From the NCBI GenBank assembly GCA_011048855.1, contig DSCZ01000206.1, positions 1-14,428 on the forward strand: 14,428 nucleotides of DNA, read 5' to 3'. A model generated the notes under the pieces. It did no database searches and was not told the DNA's origin. It saw only the letters and a program-made list of their open reading frames with translations. A program made the translations under genes and the position numbers. This document shows, piece by piece, positions 1-6,216 of the stretch (its first letter is position 1; each line of letters opens with the position of its first letter). Origin of the DNA: Desulfobacteraceae bacterium (GTDB taxonomy: Bacteria > Desulfobacterota > DSM-4660 > Desulfatiglandales > Desulfatiglandaceae).

Positions 1-130
1 GTTCGGCACAACCCCGGGATCATACGCCTACCATCAGTGGCAGCCCCCTATGCTGATAATTCAGTGGCAGGATCGCCGGCAGGTGGTTGTCTATCCAAAG
101 GAGGGGGCTACAGGTGAGCTGAAGCGCTGA
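1..130 (+). CDS. Branched-chain amino acid-type ABC transporter substrate-binding protein, C-terminal end (partial)
   Basis: Only the last 42 codons lie in the window. The frame starts at base 2 and ends at TGA 128-130. The peptide contains YAYHQWQPPMLIIQWQ, then a basic-rich stretch and a VVVYP motif close to the end. This pattern is typical of the C-terminus of periplasmic LivK/LivJ-like (Peripla_BP_6) receptors, where the final strand reads roughly 'q.q..vvVyP'. The receptor would bind an amino acid or small carboxylate in the periplasm and deliver it to the LivHMGF complex encoded directly downstream. Identity rests on this short tail plus position. The ligand cannot be deduced. Confidence 0.8.
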   Translation, partial: FGTTPGSYAYHQWQPPMLIIQWQDRRQVVVYPKEGATGELKR

Positions 131-134
131 TATA

Positions 135-165
135 AGGGGGCCGCCCCTGAGAGGGGGCGACCCCT
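135..165 (+). other. Intercistronic stem-loop between the substrate-binding protein gene and livH
   Basis: An inner stem of six G-C pairs (142-147 with 154-159, loop TGAGAG) stacks on an outer five-pair stem (135-139 with 161-165), separated by a small internal loop. It starts only five bases after the stop codon. No U-tract follows, so it does not look like a full intrinsic terminator. A structure here usually protects the 3' end of a receptor transcript or attenuates the downstream genes, so that receptor exceeds permease. The fold was paired by eye and the role is inferred. Confidence 0.65.
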
Positions 166-209
166 GCCCCGCTCAATCTCACTCGAGATCGTCAAGGAGG
201 ATCCCCGGA

Positions 210-1073
210 ATGAGTGATTTGACCATGTATTTGACAAACGGGGTGGTCATGGGAATCATTTATGCCCTTTCCGCCCTGGGAGTCTCTCTGGTCGTAGGCA
301 TCATGAATGTGATCAACTTCGCCCATGGGGAGATCTACGTCCTGGGGGGATACTTCAGCGCCCTTTTTTCCGTGGCCCTCGGCGTACCTCCCCTCGTGGC
401 CATCCCCCTGGCCGTTGCAGGCGTTTTTCTCTTCGCCCTGGTTGTGGAATGGGCCTTTATCCGCCACACCTACGGCAATGAGATGAAATCGCTGATCATC
501 ACCTTTATTTTGTCCATAGTCCTCCAGAACGCATATCTCCTGGTCTTCGGCCCATTCCCGATGAAACCGCCCAACTGGGTGCACGGGGCGAGCCATGTGT
601 TCGGGATGTTCTTCTACAGCAATCAGCGCCTGGTGAGCATGCTGGCTGCTGTGGCCATAATCGCCGGGTTCTTCGTGCTTCTTCACAAAACATGGTTCGG
701 TCGCGTGATGCGGGCCGTTAGTATGGACCGGGAAGTGGCCGCCATGATGGGAATCAACCCGATCCGTGTCAACCAGGTGAGTTTCGGGGTTGGGTGCGCC
801 CTGGCCGCCATGGCCGGCGTTATACTCACCCCCATCTTTCCGGTGACCCCCACGGTCAGCGTCGGGGTGAGCCTGACCGCATTTGTAGTGGTGGTCCTGG
901 GCGGTATGGGCTCGTTCGTGGGATGCGTGGCCGGGGGCCTTATTCTGGGTATCGTGGAAAACCTGGGGGCGGCCTATATAGCAAGCGATTACAAGCACGT
1001 CTTCGGGTTCATCATCCTTATAGCGGTCCTCCTGTTGAGACCGGTGGGGCTTTTCGGTCAAAAACGCTTGTGA
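210..1073 (+). CDS. livH: Branched-chain amino acid ABC transporter permease LivH
   Basis: This 287-residue integral membrane protein is about the usual LivH length (roughly 290-310). It forms one half of the inner-membrane channel with LivM. Hydrophobic segments recur through the protein, about eight in total. The conserved family motif INFAHGE lies at about residues 35-41, and the cytoplasmic coupling region with RAVSMDREVAAMMGI lies at about 168-182, where the ATPase docks. The glycine-rich segment VVLGGMGSFVG (about 228-238) is also typical. The start is set by AAGGAGG at 194-200, nine bases before ATG. livM follows after 18 bases. Substrate could be leucine/isoleucine/valine, or an aromatic or aliphatic carboxylate, because this family is expanded in anaerobes that degrade such acids. 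Confidence 0.93.
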   Translation: MSDLTMYLTNGVVMGIIYALSALGVSLVVGIMNVINFAHGEIYVLGGYFSALFSVALGVPPLVAIPLAVAGVFLFALVVEWAFIRHTYGNEMKSLIITFILSIVLQNAYLLVFGPFPMKPPNWVHGASHVFGMFFYSNQRLVSMLAAVAIIAGFFVLLHKTWFGRVMRAVSMDREVAAMMGINPIRVNQVSFGVGCALAAMAGVILTPIFPVTPTVSVGVSLTAFVVVVLGGMGSFVGCVAGGLILGIVENLGAAYIASDYKHVFGFIILIAVLLLRPVGLFGQKRL

Positions 1074-1091
1074 AATTATGAGAGAGCGCTC

Positions 1092-2081
1092 ATGTACGTT
1101 CTAGAGGGAAACCGGCAGTGGCTCGGGTGGGATCATAAGAGATGGCTGTGGGCAGTAGCCGGGGTTGTGGCCTATGGTTTGCTGCCCTTGATACTGGACC
1201 AGTACTGGCTGCATGTGTCCATCATGATACTTTTCTATGTCATGATGGCCTCCAGCTGGAACCTCCTGGCCGGGTACACCGGACAGATTTCACTGGCCCA
1301 TGCAGCATTCGCGGGAGTTGGTGCCTACACTTCGGGAATATTGGCTGTCAAATACGGGGTCCCCCCTCTTATCGGGCTACCCCTGGGTGTAATCATGGCG
1401 GCGTTGCTGGGCCTGGGCCTGGGGCTTCTTTGCATACGCATGGGAGGCATTTACCTGACCTTGACCACCCTGGCCTTCTCGGAAATCATCCGACTTGTCA
1501 TAAACAACGAATACGAGATCACGAGGGGCACCATGGGTCTCAAGGTCCCTGTGCTCTTCGGGACCTACAGCAAGGTCACCAGTTTCTACGTGATGATGGC
1601 GGCGGCGCTGCTGGTCGTTTTCGTGATCCGAAAAATCCTTTACTCGGATCTGGGGATGTCTTTTCGGGCCGTTCAAAACGACGAAACAGCCGCTGCCTCG
1701 GTGGGTCTGCCTGTTTTCAAGGTCCGAATCGCGGCCTTCGTGATCACAGCGGCCATGGCGGGTATGGCAGGATCGCTTTACGGCCATTATCTGCTGTTGA
1801 TCACGCCGCACATACCCTCGCTGGACATGATGTTTCTGGTCCTGGCCATGGCGGTTATCGGCGGCCTGGGAACATTTGTGGGACCCATCCTGGGGGCGGT
1901 TTTTCTGGAAACACTTGCCGAGCAGATCCGGGTGTGGGGCGAATTTCACGTTTTGATTTACGGGTTGATAGCCCTGGCTGTGGTGCGATTTGCACCCTTG
2001 GGGGTAGTGGGTAGTCTTAATGAGCGTTTCAGCACCGGGGCCGTGGGAGCCCCTCGGGTGGCAAAGGAGTCCACCTCATGA
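1092..2081 (+). CDS. livM: Branched-chain amino acid ABC transporter permease LivM
   Basis: This 329-residue membrane protein is the partner channel subunit of LivH. The LivM hallmark GYTGQISLAHAAFAGVGAY lies at residues 61-79. The coupling helix region RAVQNDETAAASVGL lies at about 192-206, followed by hydrophobic segments with AMAGMAGSLYGH and a GGLGTFVGP motif. The N-terminus has a short charged stretch (residues 6-18) before the first membrane span, as in other LivM proteins. The ribosome binding site is weak (GAGAG) and partly inside a small palindrome, GAGCGCTC at 1084-1091. The stop overlaps the livG start as ATGA (2078-2081), which indicates translational coupling. Substrate is unknown beyond the amino acid/carboxylate class. 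Confidence 0.93.
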   Translation: MYVLEGNRQWLGWDHKRWLWAVAGVVAYGLLPLILDQYWLHVSIMILFYVMMASSWNLLAGYTGQISLAHAAFAGVGAYTSGILAVKYGVPPLIGLPLGVIMAALLGLGLGLLCIRMGGIYLTLTTLAFSEIIRLVINNEYEITRGTMGLKVPVLFGTYSKVTSFYVMMAAALLVVFVIRKILYSDLGMSFRAVQNDETAAASVGLPVFKVRIAAFVITAAMAGMAGSLYGHYLLLITPHIPSLDMMFLVLAMAVIGGLGTFVGPILGAVFLETLAEQIRVWGEFHVLIYGLIALAVVRFAPLGVVGSLNERFSTGAVGAPRVAKESTS

Positions 2082-2806
2082 GCCATTTGAAGGTCAATGG
2101 GCTAAGCAAACGTTTCGGAGGGGTCCAGGCCCTCAGCGACGTCAATTTTACCGTTGAAGAGGGTGAAATACTCGGCTTGATCGGGCCGAACGGAGCTGGG
2201 AAAACCACCCTTTTCAACATGGTGGCGGGAAGTCTGCCCGTGGACAGCGGGGATGTGTTTTTCATGGGCGAACCCATCACAGGACTTCCTCCACACGAGG
2301 TTTGCCGCAGGGGTATCGCCCGCACCTTTCAGATTACTCGAATTTTCGCTGAAATGACCGTGATGGAAAACGTCCTGGTGGCCCAGATCGGAAACAGGCA
2401 AAAACTCCCCCAGGGCCACCTGGAGACCCACGCCTTCAAACTATTGGAACTCACCGGCCTCGCGGGCAAAGAGTACATGCAAGCCGGTCAGCTCAACCTG
2501 ATAGACAAGAAGCGCGTGGAGCTCGCCAGGGCCCTGGCCACCGGTCCGCGGTTGATTCTGCTGGACGAGGTGCTGGGGGGGCTCAATACATCGGAGATCC
2601 CCGAGGGCGTTGATCTGATCAGAACCATCCGCGACAAATTTCAGGTAACCGTGTTCTGGATCGAACACATAATGGGGGCCATCATGCGGCTCAGTGAGCG
2701 GGTGTTGGTCCTGGACCAGGGCCGTCTCATCTCCGAGGGGTCTCCGGAAAAGGTTTCCAGGGATCCTCTGGTGGTCGAGGCCTATCTTGGAGAACAGAAT
2801 GCTTAG
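2078..2806 (+). CDS. livG: Branched-chain amino acid ABC transporter ATP-binding protein LivG
   Basis: This 242-residue cytoplasmic ATPase would drive LivHM. Walker A is GPNGAGKTT (residues 36-44), the Q-loop glutamine is Q85, Walker B is LILLDE (159-164) and the switch histidine is H197. The ABC signature is unusual: residues 139-145 read LNLIDKK where most LivG proteins have a glycine-containing L-x-x-G-Q motif. The residue after the catalytic glutamate is V rather than the usual P (DEVLGGLN). The C-terminal segment with SEGSPEKV and a terminal EAYLGE is characteristic of the BCA_ABC_TP C-terminal region. The start overlaps livM by four bases and the end overlaps livF by eight. I have seen similar signature variants in LivG-like proteins, so this is more likely a subfamily trait than damage. 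Confidence 0.92.
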   Translation: MSHLKVNGLSKRFGGVQALSDVNFTVEEGEILGLIGPNGAGKTTLFNMVAGSLPVDSGDVFFMGEPITGLPPHEVCRRGIARTFQITRIFAEMTVMENVLVAQIGNRQKLPQGHLETHAFKLLELTGLAGKEYMQAGQLNLIDKKRVELARALATGPRLILLDEVLGGLNTSEIPEGVDLIRTIRDKFQVTVFWIEHIMGAIMRLSERVLVLDQGRLISEGSPEKVSRDPLVVEAYLGEQNA

Positions 2807-3500
2807 GGTCGAAGAAATCCGGGTGCTCATACAGGAGAACGTGATTTTGAGGGAAGTCTCCCTGGAAGTGGGGCCTGGCGAAAGGGTGGCGGTGCTTGGG
2901 GCCAACGGGGCTGGAAAGTCCACCCTGATTCGCACTATTCTGGGACTGGCCTCACCCATAAAGGGCCGGATCCTGCTGAACGGAACCGAGATACAGTGTA
3001 TGGCCTGCCATCAAATCGCCAGGGCCGGGGTTGCCTGCGTGCCTGAGGGGAGACGGGTGTTCACGGACATGTCCGTGCTGGAGAATCTGCGCATGGGGGC
3101 CTACATACCCGGAGCCAGGGCGCTCATGGACCGGAGCCTGGATGAGATCCTCGAGCTTTTCCCCGGGCTGGCCAAACGCATGAATCAGAGGGCGGGAACT
3201 CTTTCGGGCGGCGAACAGCAAATGCTCTCAATAGGTCGCGCCCTGATGAGCCGGCCACGGATGCTTCTCATTGACGAGCTCTCCCTCGGATTGGCCCCGG
3301 TTGTGGTACAGGGACTCTACCGTACACTGGATCAGTTGGGCTCCGACATTACCCTGCTTCTGGTGGAACAGAACGTGGAGCAGGCCCTGAAACACAGCAA
3401 CAAGGCATATATACTTGAGACCGGAAAAGTTGTAAAATGGGGGTATTCAAAAGATCTCCTCCAGGATACGGGCATCCGGGAGGCCTATTTAGGACTTTGA
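2799..3500 (+). CDS. livF: Branched-chain amino acid ABC transporter ATP-binding protein LivF
   Basis: This 233-residue ATPase pairs with LivG. Walker A is GANGAGKST (34-42), the signature is a canonical LSGGEQQ (135-141) and Walker B is MLLIDE (155-160). The H-loop position carries glutamine (LLVEQNVEQAL, Q191), which is normal for LivF. The motif PEGRRVF (82-88) and the tail EAYLGL are LivF hallmarks. The ATG at 2799 was chosen over an upstream in-frame ATG at 2694. The upstream start would add 35 residues overlapping LivG coding sequence, while 2799 gives the normal length and is preceded by GGAG. The gene overlaps livG by eight bases and is followed after 47 bases by the oxidoreductase gene. 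Confidence 0.93.
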   Translation: MLRVEEIRVLIQENVILREVSLEVGPGERVAVLGANGAGKSTLIRTILGLASPIKGRILLNGTEIQCMACHQIARAGVACVPEGRRVFTDMSVLENLRMGAYIPGARALMDRSLDEILELFPGLAKRMNQRAGTLSGGEQQMLSIGRALMSRPRMLLIDELSLGLAPVVVQGLYRTLDQLGSDITLLLVEQNVEQALKHSNKAYILETGKVVKWGYSKDLLQDTGIREAYLGL

Positions 3501-3547
3501 TTCGGTCCACATAAATAAATATTTCAAGAAAATCTCAGGGAGGAAAT

Positions 3548-5392
3548 ATGTTTGGCTGGATGGGAAACCTGTTGCGTGTTGACCTGACCCGTGGTGAAAT
3601 CAAGGAGGAGGCGGTGGACCCTTCTGTTGCCAGGGATTTTATAGGCGGCCGAGGACTTGGCGTATACTACCTGTTGAAGGAGCTGGATGCCGATTGTGAA
3701 CCGCTCTCTGCGGAAAACCTCCTGGTAATGGCAACAGCACCCTTGACAGGGACCGGCGCGCCCACGGGCGCTCGATACATGATCATTACCAAGTCTCCGC
3801 TTACCGGGGCGATCACCTGCTCCAACTCGGGCGGATTTTTTCCTACCGCGCTAAAGCGTTCCGGGTACGATGCACTTTTGTTCTCGGGCCGCTCCCCGGA
3901 ACCCGTGTATCTCTGGGTCGAAGACGGCCGGGCCGAGCTCCGCTCAGCCACTCATCTGTGGGGCAAGACCTCCCACGAGACCGAAAACATCCTGAAGGCG
4001 GAAACCCATGAAAGGGCTCGGATCAACAGCATAGGCCCTGCAGGGGAGCGAGGGGTGCTTTTTGCTTCGGTGATGAATGACCTCCATCGGACAGCGGGCC
4101 GCTCCGGGGTCGGCGCCGTCATGGGGTCCAAGAATCTGAAAGCGGTTGCGGTCAGGAGCTCCGGCAAGGTCCCCATCCACAATTCCGGGGAGTTCAAGCA
4201 AATCTGCGCCGAACTGGACGCCAGGTTCAAAGACGCCTACAAGGACGCTCCGCCACCCCTCAGAACCTATGGCACAGCCATCACCGTGATCGCAACCAAC
4301 AACTACGGTGCGCTCCCCACCCGAAACTTCCAGACCGGCACTTTCGAGGGGGCGGATAAAATCAATGGTGAGGCCCTGACCCGCAAGTTCCTGGTGCAGG
4401 CCAAGGCTTGTTTCAGATGCCCCATCGCCTGCGGCCGCTCGACCAAAGTAGAGGAGCCAGGCTATGAGGGTTCCGGCGAGGGTCCGGAGTACGAAACCAT
4501 TTACGCCTTCGGCAGCAACTGCGGGGTGGATGATCTCGCCGCAATAACCAAGGCCAACTACCTATGCAATGAACTCGGCCTGGACACCATTACCATGGGG
4601 GCTACCATTGCATGCGCCATGGAGCTTTCAGAGCGAGGATGGCTCCCTGAATCAGACATCGGCAGGCCTCTTCGTTTCGGTGACGCCAGGGCCATAGTGG
4701 AGCTTACCCGCATGACCGGTTACAAAGAAGGATTCGGGAATATCCTCGCCCAGGGGAGCCTGAGGATGGCGGAGCGATACGGTCACCCGGAGCTGGCCAT
4801 GGTGTCCAAGGGGCAGGAGTTCGCCGGATACGAGCCCAGGGCTGAGCAGGGTATGGGCCTGGCATATGCCACATCCCCCATAGGTGCATCCCACATGCGG
4901 GGAGATCCGGCCTATATCGAGCTGCTCGGAGTCCCCTTCCTCATCGACCCATTGAGCTTCGAGGACAAACCGCCGATAATCAAGGACTGGCAGGACAGCT
5001 TCTGCGTGATCGATTCGGCGGGCCTCTGCGTCTTTTATTCCGTACGTAATCTTATGACGGCCACCAAAGACATCAAGCCACAGGGGATCATGGAACTCCT
5101 GAACGCGGCAACCGGTGCCGGCTACACCCTGGAGGAACTCATAAAATGTGGAGAAAGGGTTTTCAATGCTGAAAGAGTTTTCCTGAACCGATGCGGCCTG
5201 AGGCGGACTCATGACAGCCTCCCACCGCGAATCACATCGGAACCCCTGCCTGACGGCCCCGGAAAAGGCATGTTCTGCCACCTGGAAGAGATGCTGGACC
5301 AATATTACCGGATACGAGGCTGGGATGAGCAGGGCGTCCTCACGAAGGAGAAACTCGCCGATCTGGGGCTTGAGTGGACCCGCACGGACTGA
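3548..5392 (+). CDS. aor: Tungsten-dependent aldehyde:ferredoxin oxidoreductase (AOR family)
   Basis: This 614-residue protein is close in length to Pyrococcus furiosus AOR (about 605). It should oxidise aldehydes to carboxylates with ferredoxin, or run in reverse at low potential, in the cytoplasm. The N-terminal domain has GGRGLGVYYL (33-42) and the tungstopterin-binding segments around residues 63-100 and 184-199 (GRSGVGAVMGSKNLKA). Iron-sulfur ligands are CFRCPIAC at 288-295 and C494 in DSAGLC. These positions, Cys288/291/295/494, match the numbering I recall for the Pyrococcus enzyme. Glutamate in GPEYET (E314) and H449 in GASHM are candidates for the active-site acid/base pair. GGGAGG (3538-3543) lies four bases before ATG. 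No signal peptide is seen. Being the last gene after livHMGF suggests that its substrate derives from the transported compound. Substrate specificity within the family cannot be read from sequence. Confidence 0.93.
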   Translation: MFGWMGNLLRVDLTRGEIKEEAVDPSVARDFIGGRGLGVYYLLKELDADCEPLSAENLLVMATAPLTGTGAPTGARYMIITKSPLTGAITCSNSGGFFPTALKRSGYDALLFSGRSPEPVYLWVEDGRAELRSATHLWGKTSHETENILKAETHERARINSIGPAGERGVLFASVMNDLHRTAGRSGVGAVMGSKNLKAVAVRSSGKVPIHNSGEFKQICAELDARFKDAYKDAPPPLRTYGTAITVIATNNYGALPTRNFQTGTFEGADKINGEALTRKFLVQAKACFRCPIACGRSTKVEEPGYEGSGEGPEYETIYAFGSNCGVDDLAAITKANYLCNELGLDTITMGATIACAMELSERGWLPESDIGRPLRFGDARAIVELTRMTGYKEGFGNILAQGSLRMAERYGHPELAMVSKGQEFAGYEPRAEQGMGLAYATSPIGASHMRGDPAYIELLGVPFLIDPLSFEDKPPIIKDWQDSFCVIDSAGLCVFYSVRNLMTATKDIKPQGIMELLNAATGAGYTLEELIKCGERVFNAERVFLNRCGLRRTHDSLPPRITSEPLPDGPGKGMFCHLEEMLDQYYRIRGWDEQGVLTKEKLADLGLEWTRTD

Positions 5393-5433
5393 GAACCCAT
5401 ACACATCTTAAAAAGTCTTCATAACAGCACAGG
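5393..5433. other. Convergent intergenic gap without a visible terminator
   Basis: The plus-strand oxidoreductase gene ends at 5392 and the minus-strand MoaD-like gene ends at 5434, leaving 41 bases. I see no G+C-rich hairpin with an adjoining U-tract for either strand. The only run is AAAAA near 5411, and the nearest palindrome (CCGCCGGCGG, about 5439-5448) is inside the MoaD-like coding end, about two dozen bases from that run. Transcripts from both sides may therefore overlap, or termination may be factor dependent. Confidence 0.5.
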
Positions 5434-5667
5434 TCAACCGCCGGCGGCAGGCGGAAACAGAACGACTCGGTCCGCGTCATTCAATTCGCTGCCCCCCGCT
5501 GCCGGCCGGCCGTTGATGAGTACGATCCTTTCCACATCATCAGGAATCCCAAGCATCTGCAACAGCTCCTGAATGGTGCTGTTTTCAGGTACATCCAGAA
5601 TGGAAGACGTCTCCTCGGAAGGCCCATAGGCACGAAGGGTGGCATAAAGCCGCACCTCAATTTTCAT
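5434..5667 (-). CDS. MoaD/ThiS family sulfur-carrier protein, probably for molybdo/tungstopterin synthesis
   Basis: This 77-residue ubiquitin-like protein begins MKIEVRLYATLRAYG, the usual first strand of MoaD, and ends VVLFPPAAGG with the required C-terminal Gly-Gly. That tail is adenylated and thiocarboxylated by MoeB/ThiF-like enzymes and donates sulfur to precursor Z in the MPT synthase reaction. Length fits MoaD (75-90). It overlaps the end of the upstream MmgE/PrpD remnant by 11 bases and is the last gene of the minus-strand operon. Its 3' end faces the 3' end of the tungsten oxidoreductase gene. Small MoaD-like genes often accompany AOR genes, so a role in supplying that cofactor is plausible. 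ThiS or another sulfur-carrier function is the alternative. Confidence 0.88.
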   Translation of the reverse strand: MKIEVRLYATLRAYGPSEETSSILDVPENSTIQELLQMLGIPDDVERIVLINGRPAAGGSELNDADRVVLFPPAAGG

Positions 5668-6216
5668 GATTGGCTTTCCGCCCCCTTACCGTCAAGGCAA
5701 GCCGCAAGGTCCGCCGGCCCCGGGTCGGAAGTGACTTAACGGCATCTATTATTCTGTTTTGCATTGCTCCCGGCAGAAGAGGGGGAGCGATTTCCCGAAA
5801 TTTTCGGACAATCATTTCCCAGTTCATAGGAAAGTCCGGGTCCGGATAATTATTCAACCCAAGAGCCCTGTCAAAGGTGTGTACTTCTATGAAAACGATG
5901 TCAGACGGCCGCAAATTGTTATCAATCAAAATTCTGTTAAAGCTTTCCAGAGCGCTGTGAATCCAGCGGCCCGTGGAAAAAGTGTCCAGGGCGCTGAGAT
6001 CCCTTGCGGCCGATACCCGCACCCCTACCTCGTATCCGGTCACGATGGCGGCCATGATCGCCGGCCAGTCCGCCGAAATCTCCTGAGCGACCGCTAAAAC
6101 CGCCGGAATAATAGACGAACCCGGATGTCCTCCGGTTGCAGAAGATGACTAAATGCCGCCAGTATTTCGGACGTGTACCCATCCTCTTTCCCGGTAAAGG
6201 CTTCAAGTTGTTTCAT
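5657..6216 (-). pseudogene. MmgE/PrpD family protein, frameshifted and internally deleted remnant
   Basis: Intact MmgE/PrpD proteins (2-methylcitrate dehydratase and relatives) are about 450-500 residues. Here at most about 186 codons remain. An ATG at 6216 overlaps the stop of the upstream gene (ATGA) and opens a 40-codon frame beginning MKQLEAFTG, which stops at 6094. Family-like sequence continues in another frame, open from 6148 to 5657. It contains GGHPGSSIIPAVLAVAQ and AAIVTGYEVGVRV (the region usually near residues 90-130). It then jumps to STGRWIHSALESFN...IVFIEVHTFD (usually around 280-330) and again to the tail KFREIAPPLLPGAMQNRIIDA. The 560-base span is not a multiple of three. The in-frame ATG at 6055 lacks a good ribosome binding site. 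I infer a decayed gene with at least two internal deletions. A short functional derivative is possible but unlikely. Confidence 0.75.

Noticed and set aside
135..165. Intrinsic terminator after the Liv receptor gene
   Set aside because: The hairpin is strong, but it is followed by GCCCCGCTC rather than a U-tract, and livH continues on the same strand with a good ribosome binding site.
192..1061. Long minus-strand open frame (289 codons) opposite livH
   Set aside because: Its translation is rich in His, Gly, Asp and Pro without domain-like order, and it mirrors a clear LivH reading. It is a shadow of the hydrophobic codon pattern on the other strand.
1142..2014. Plus-strand 290-codon frame inside livM
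   Set aside because: It overlaps LivM completely in another frame, lacks a ribosome binding site and shows no family motif.
4652..5404. Minus-strand 250-codon frame opposite the aor 3' half
   Set aside because: The aor reading here has the C494 motif and conserved active-site residues. The antisense frame has none and no ribosome binding site.
5439..5448. Palindrome CCGCCGGCGG as a terminator for the minus-strand operon
   Set aside because: It lies inside the MoaD-like gene, has no loop of its own, and is about two dozen bases from the nearest T-run, too far for an intrinsic terminator.
5937..6206. 89-codon minus-strand frame over the MmgE/PrpD remnant
   Set aside because: It is a third frame, rich in Gly and Arg, that matches neither the coupled start frame nor the MmgE/PrpD frame.
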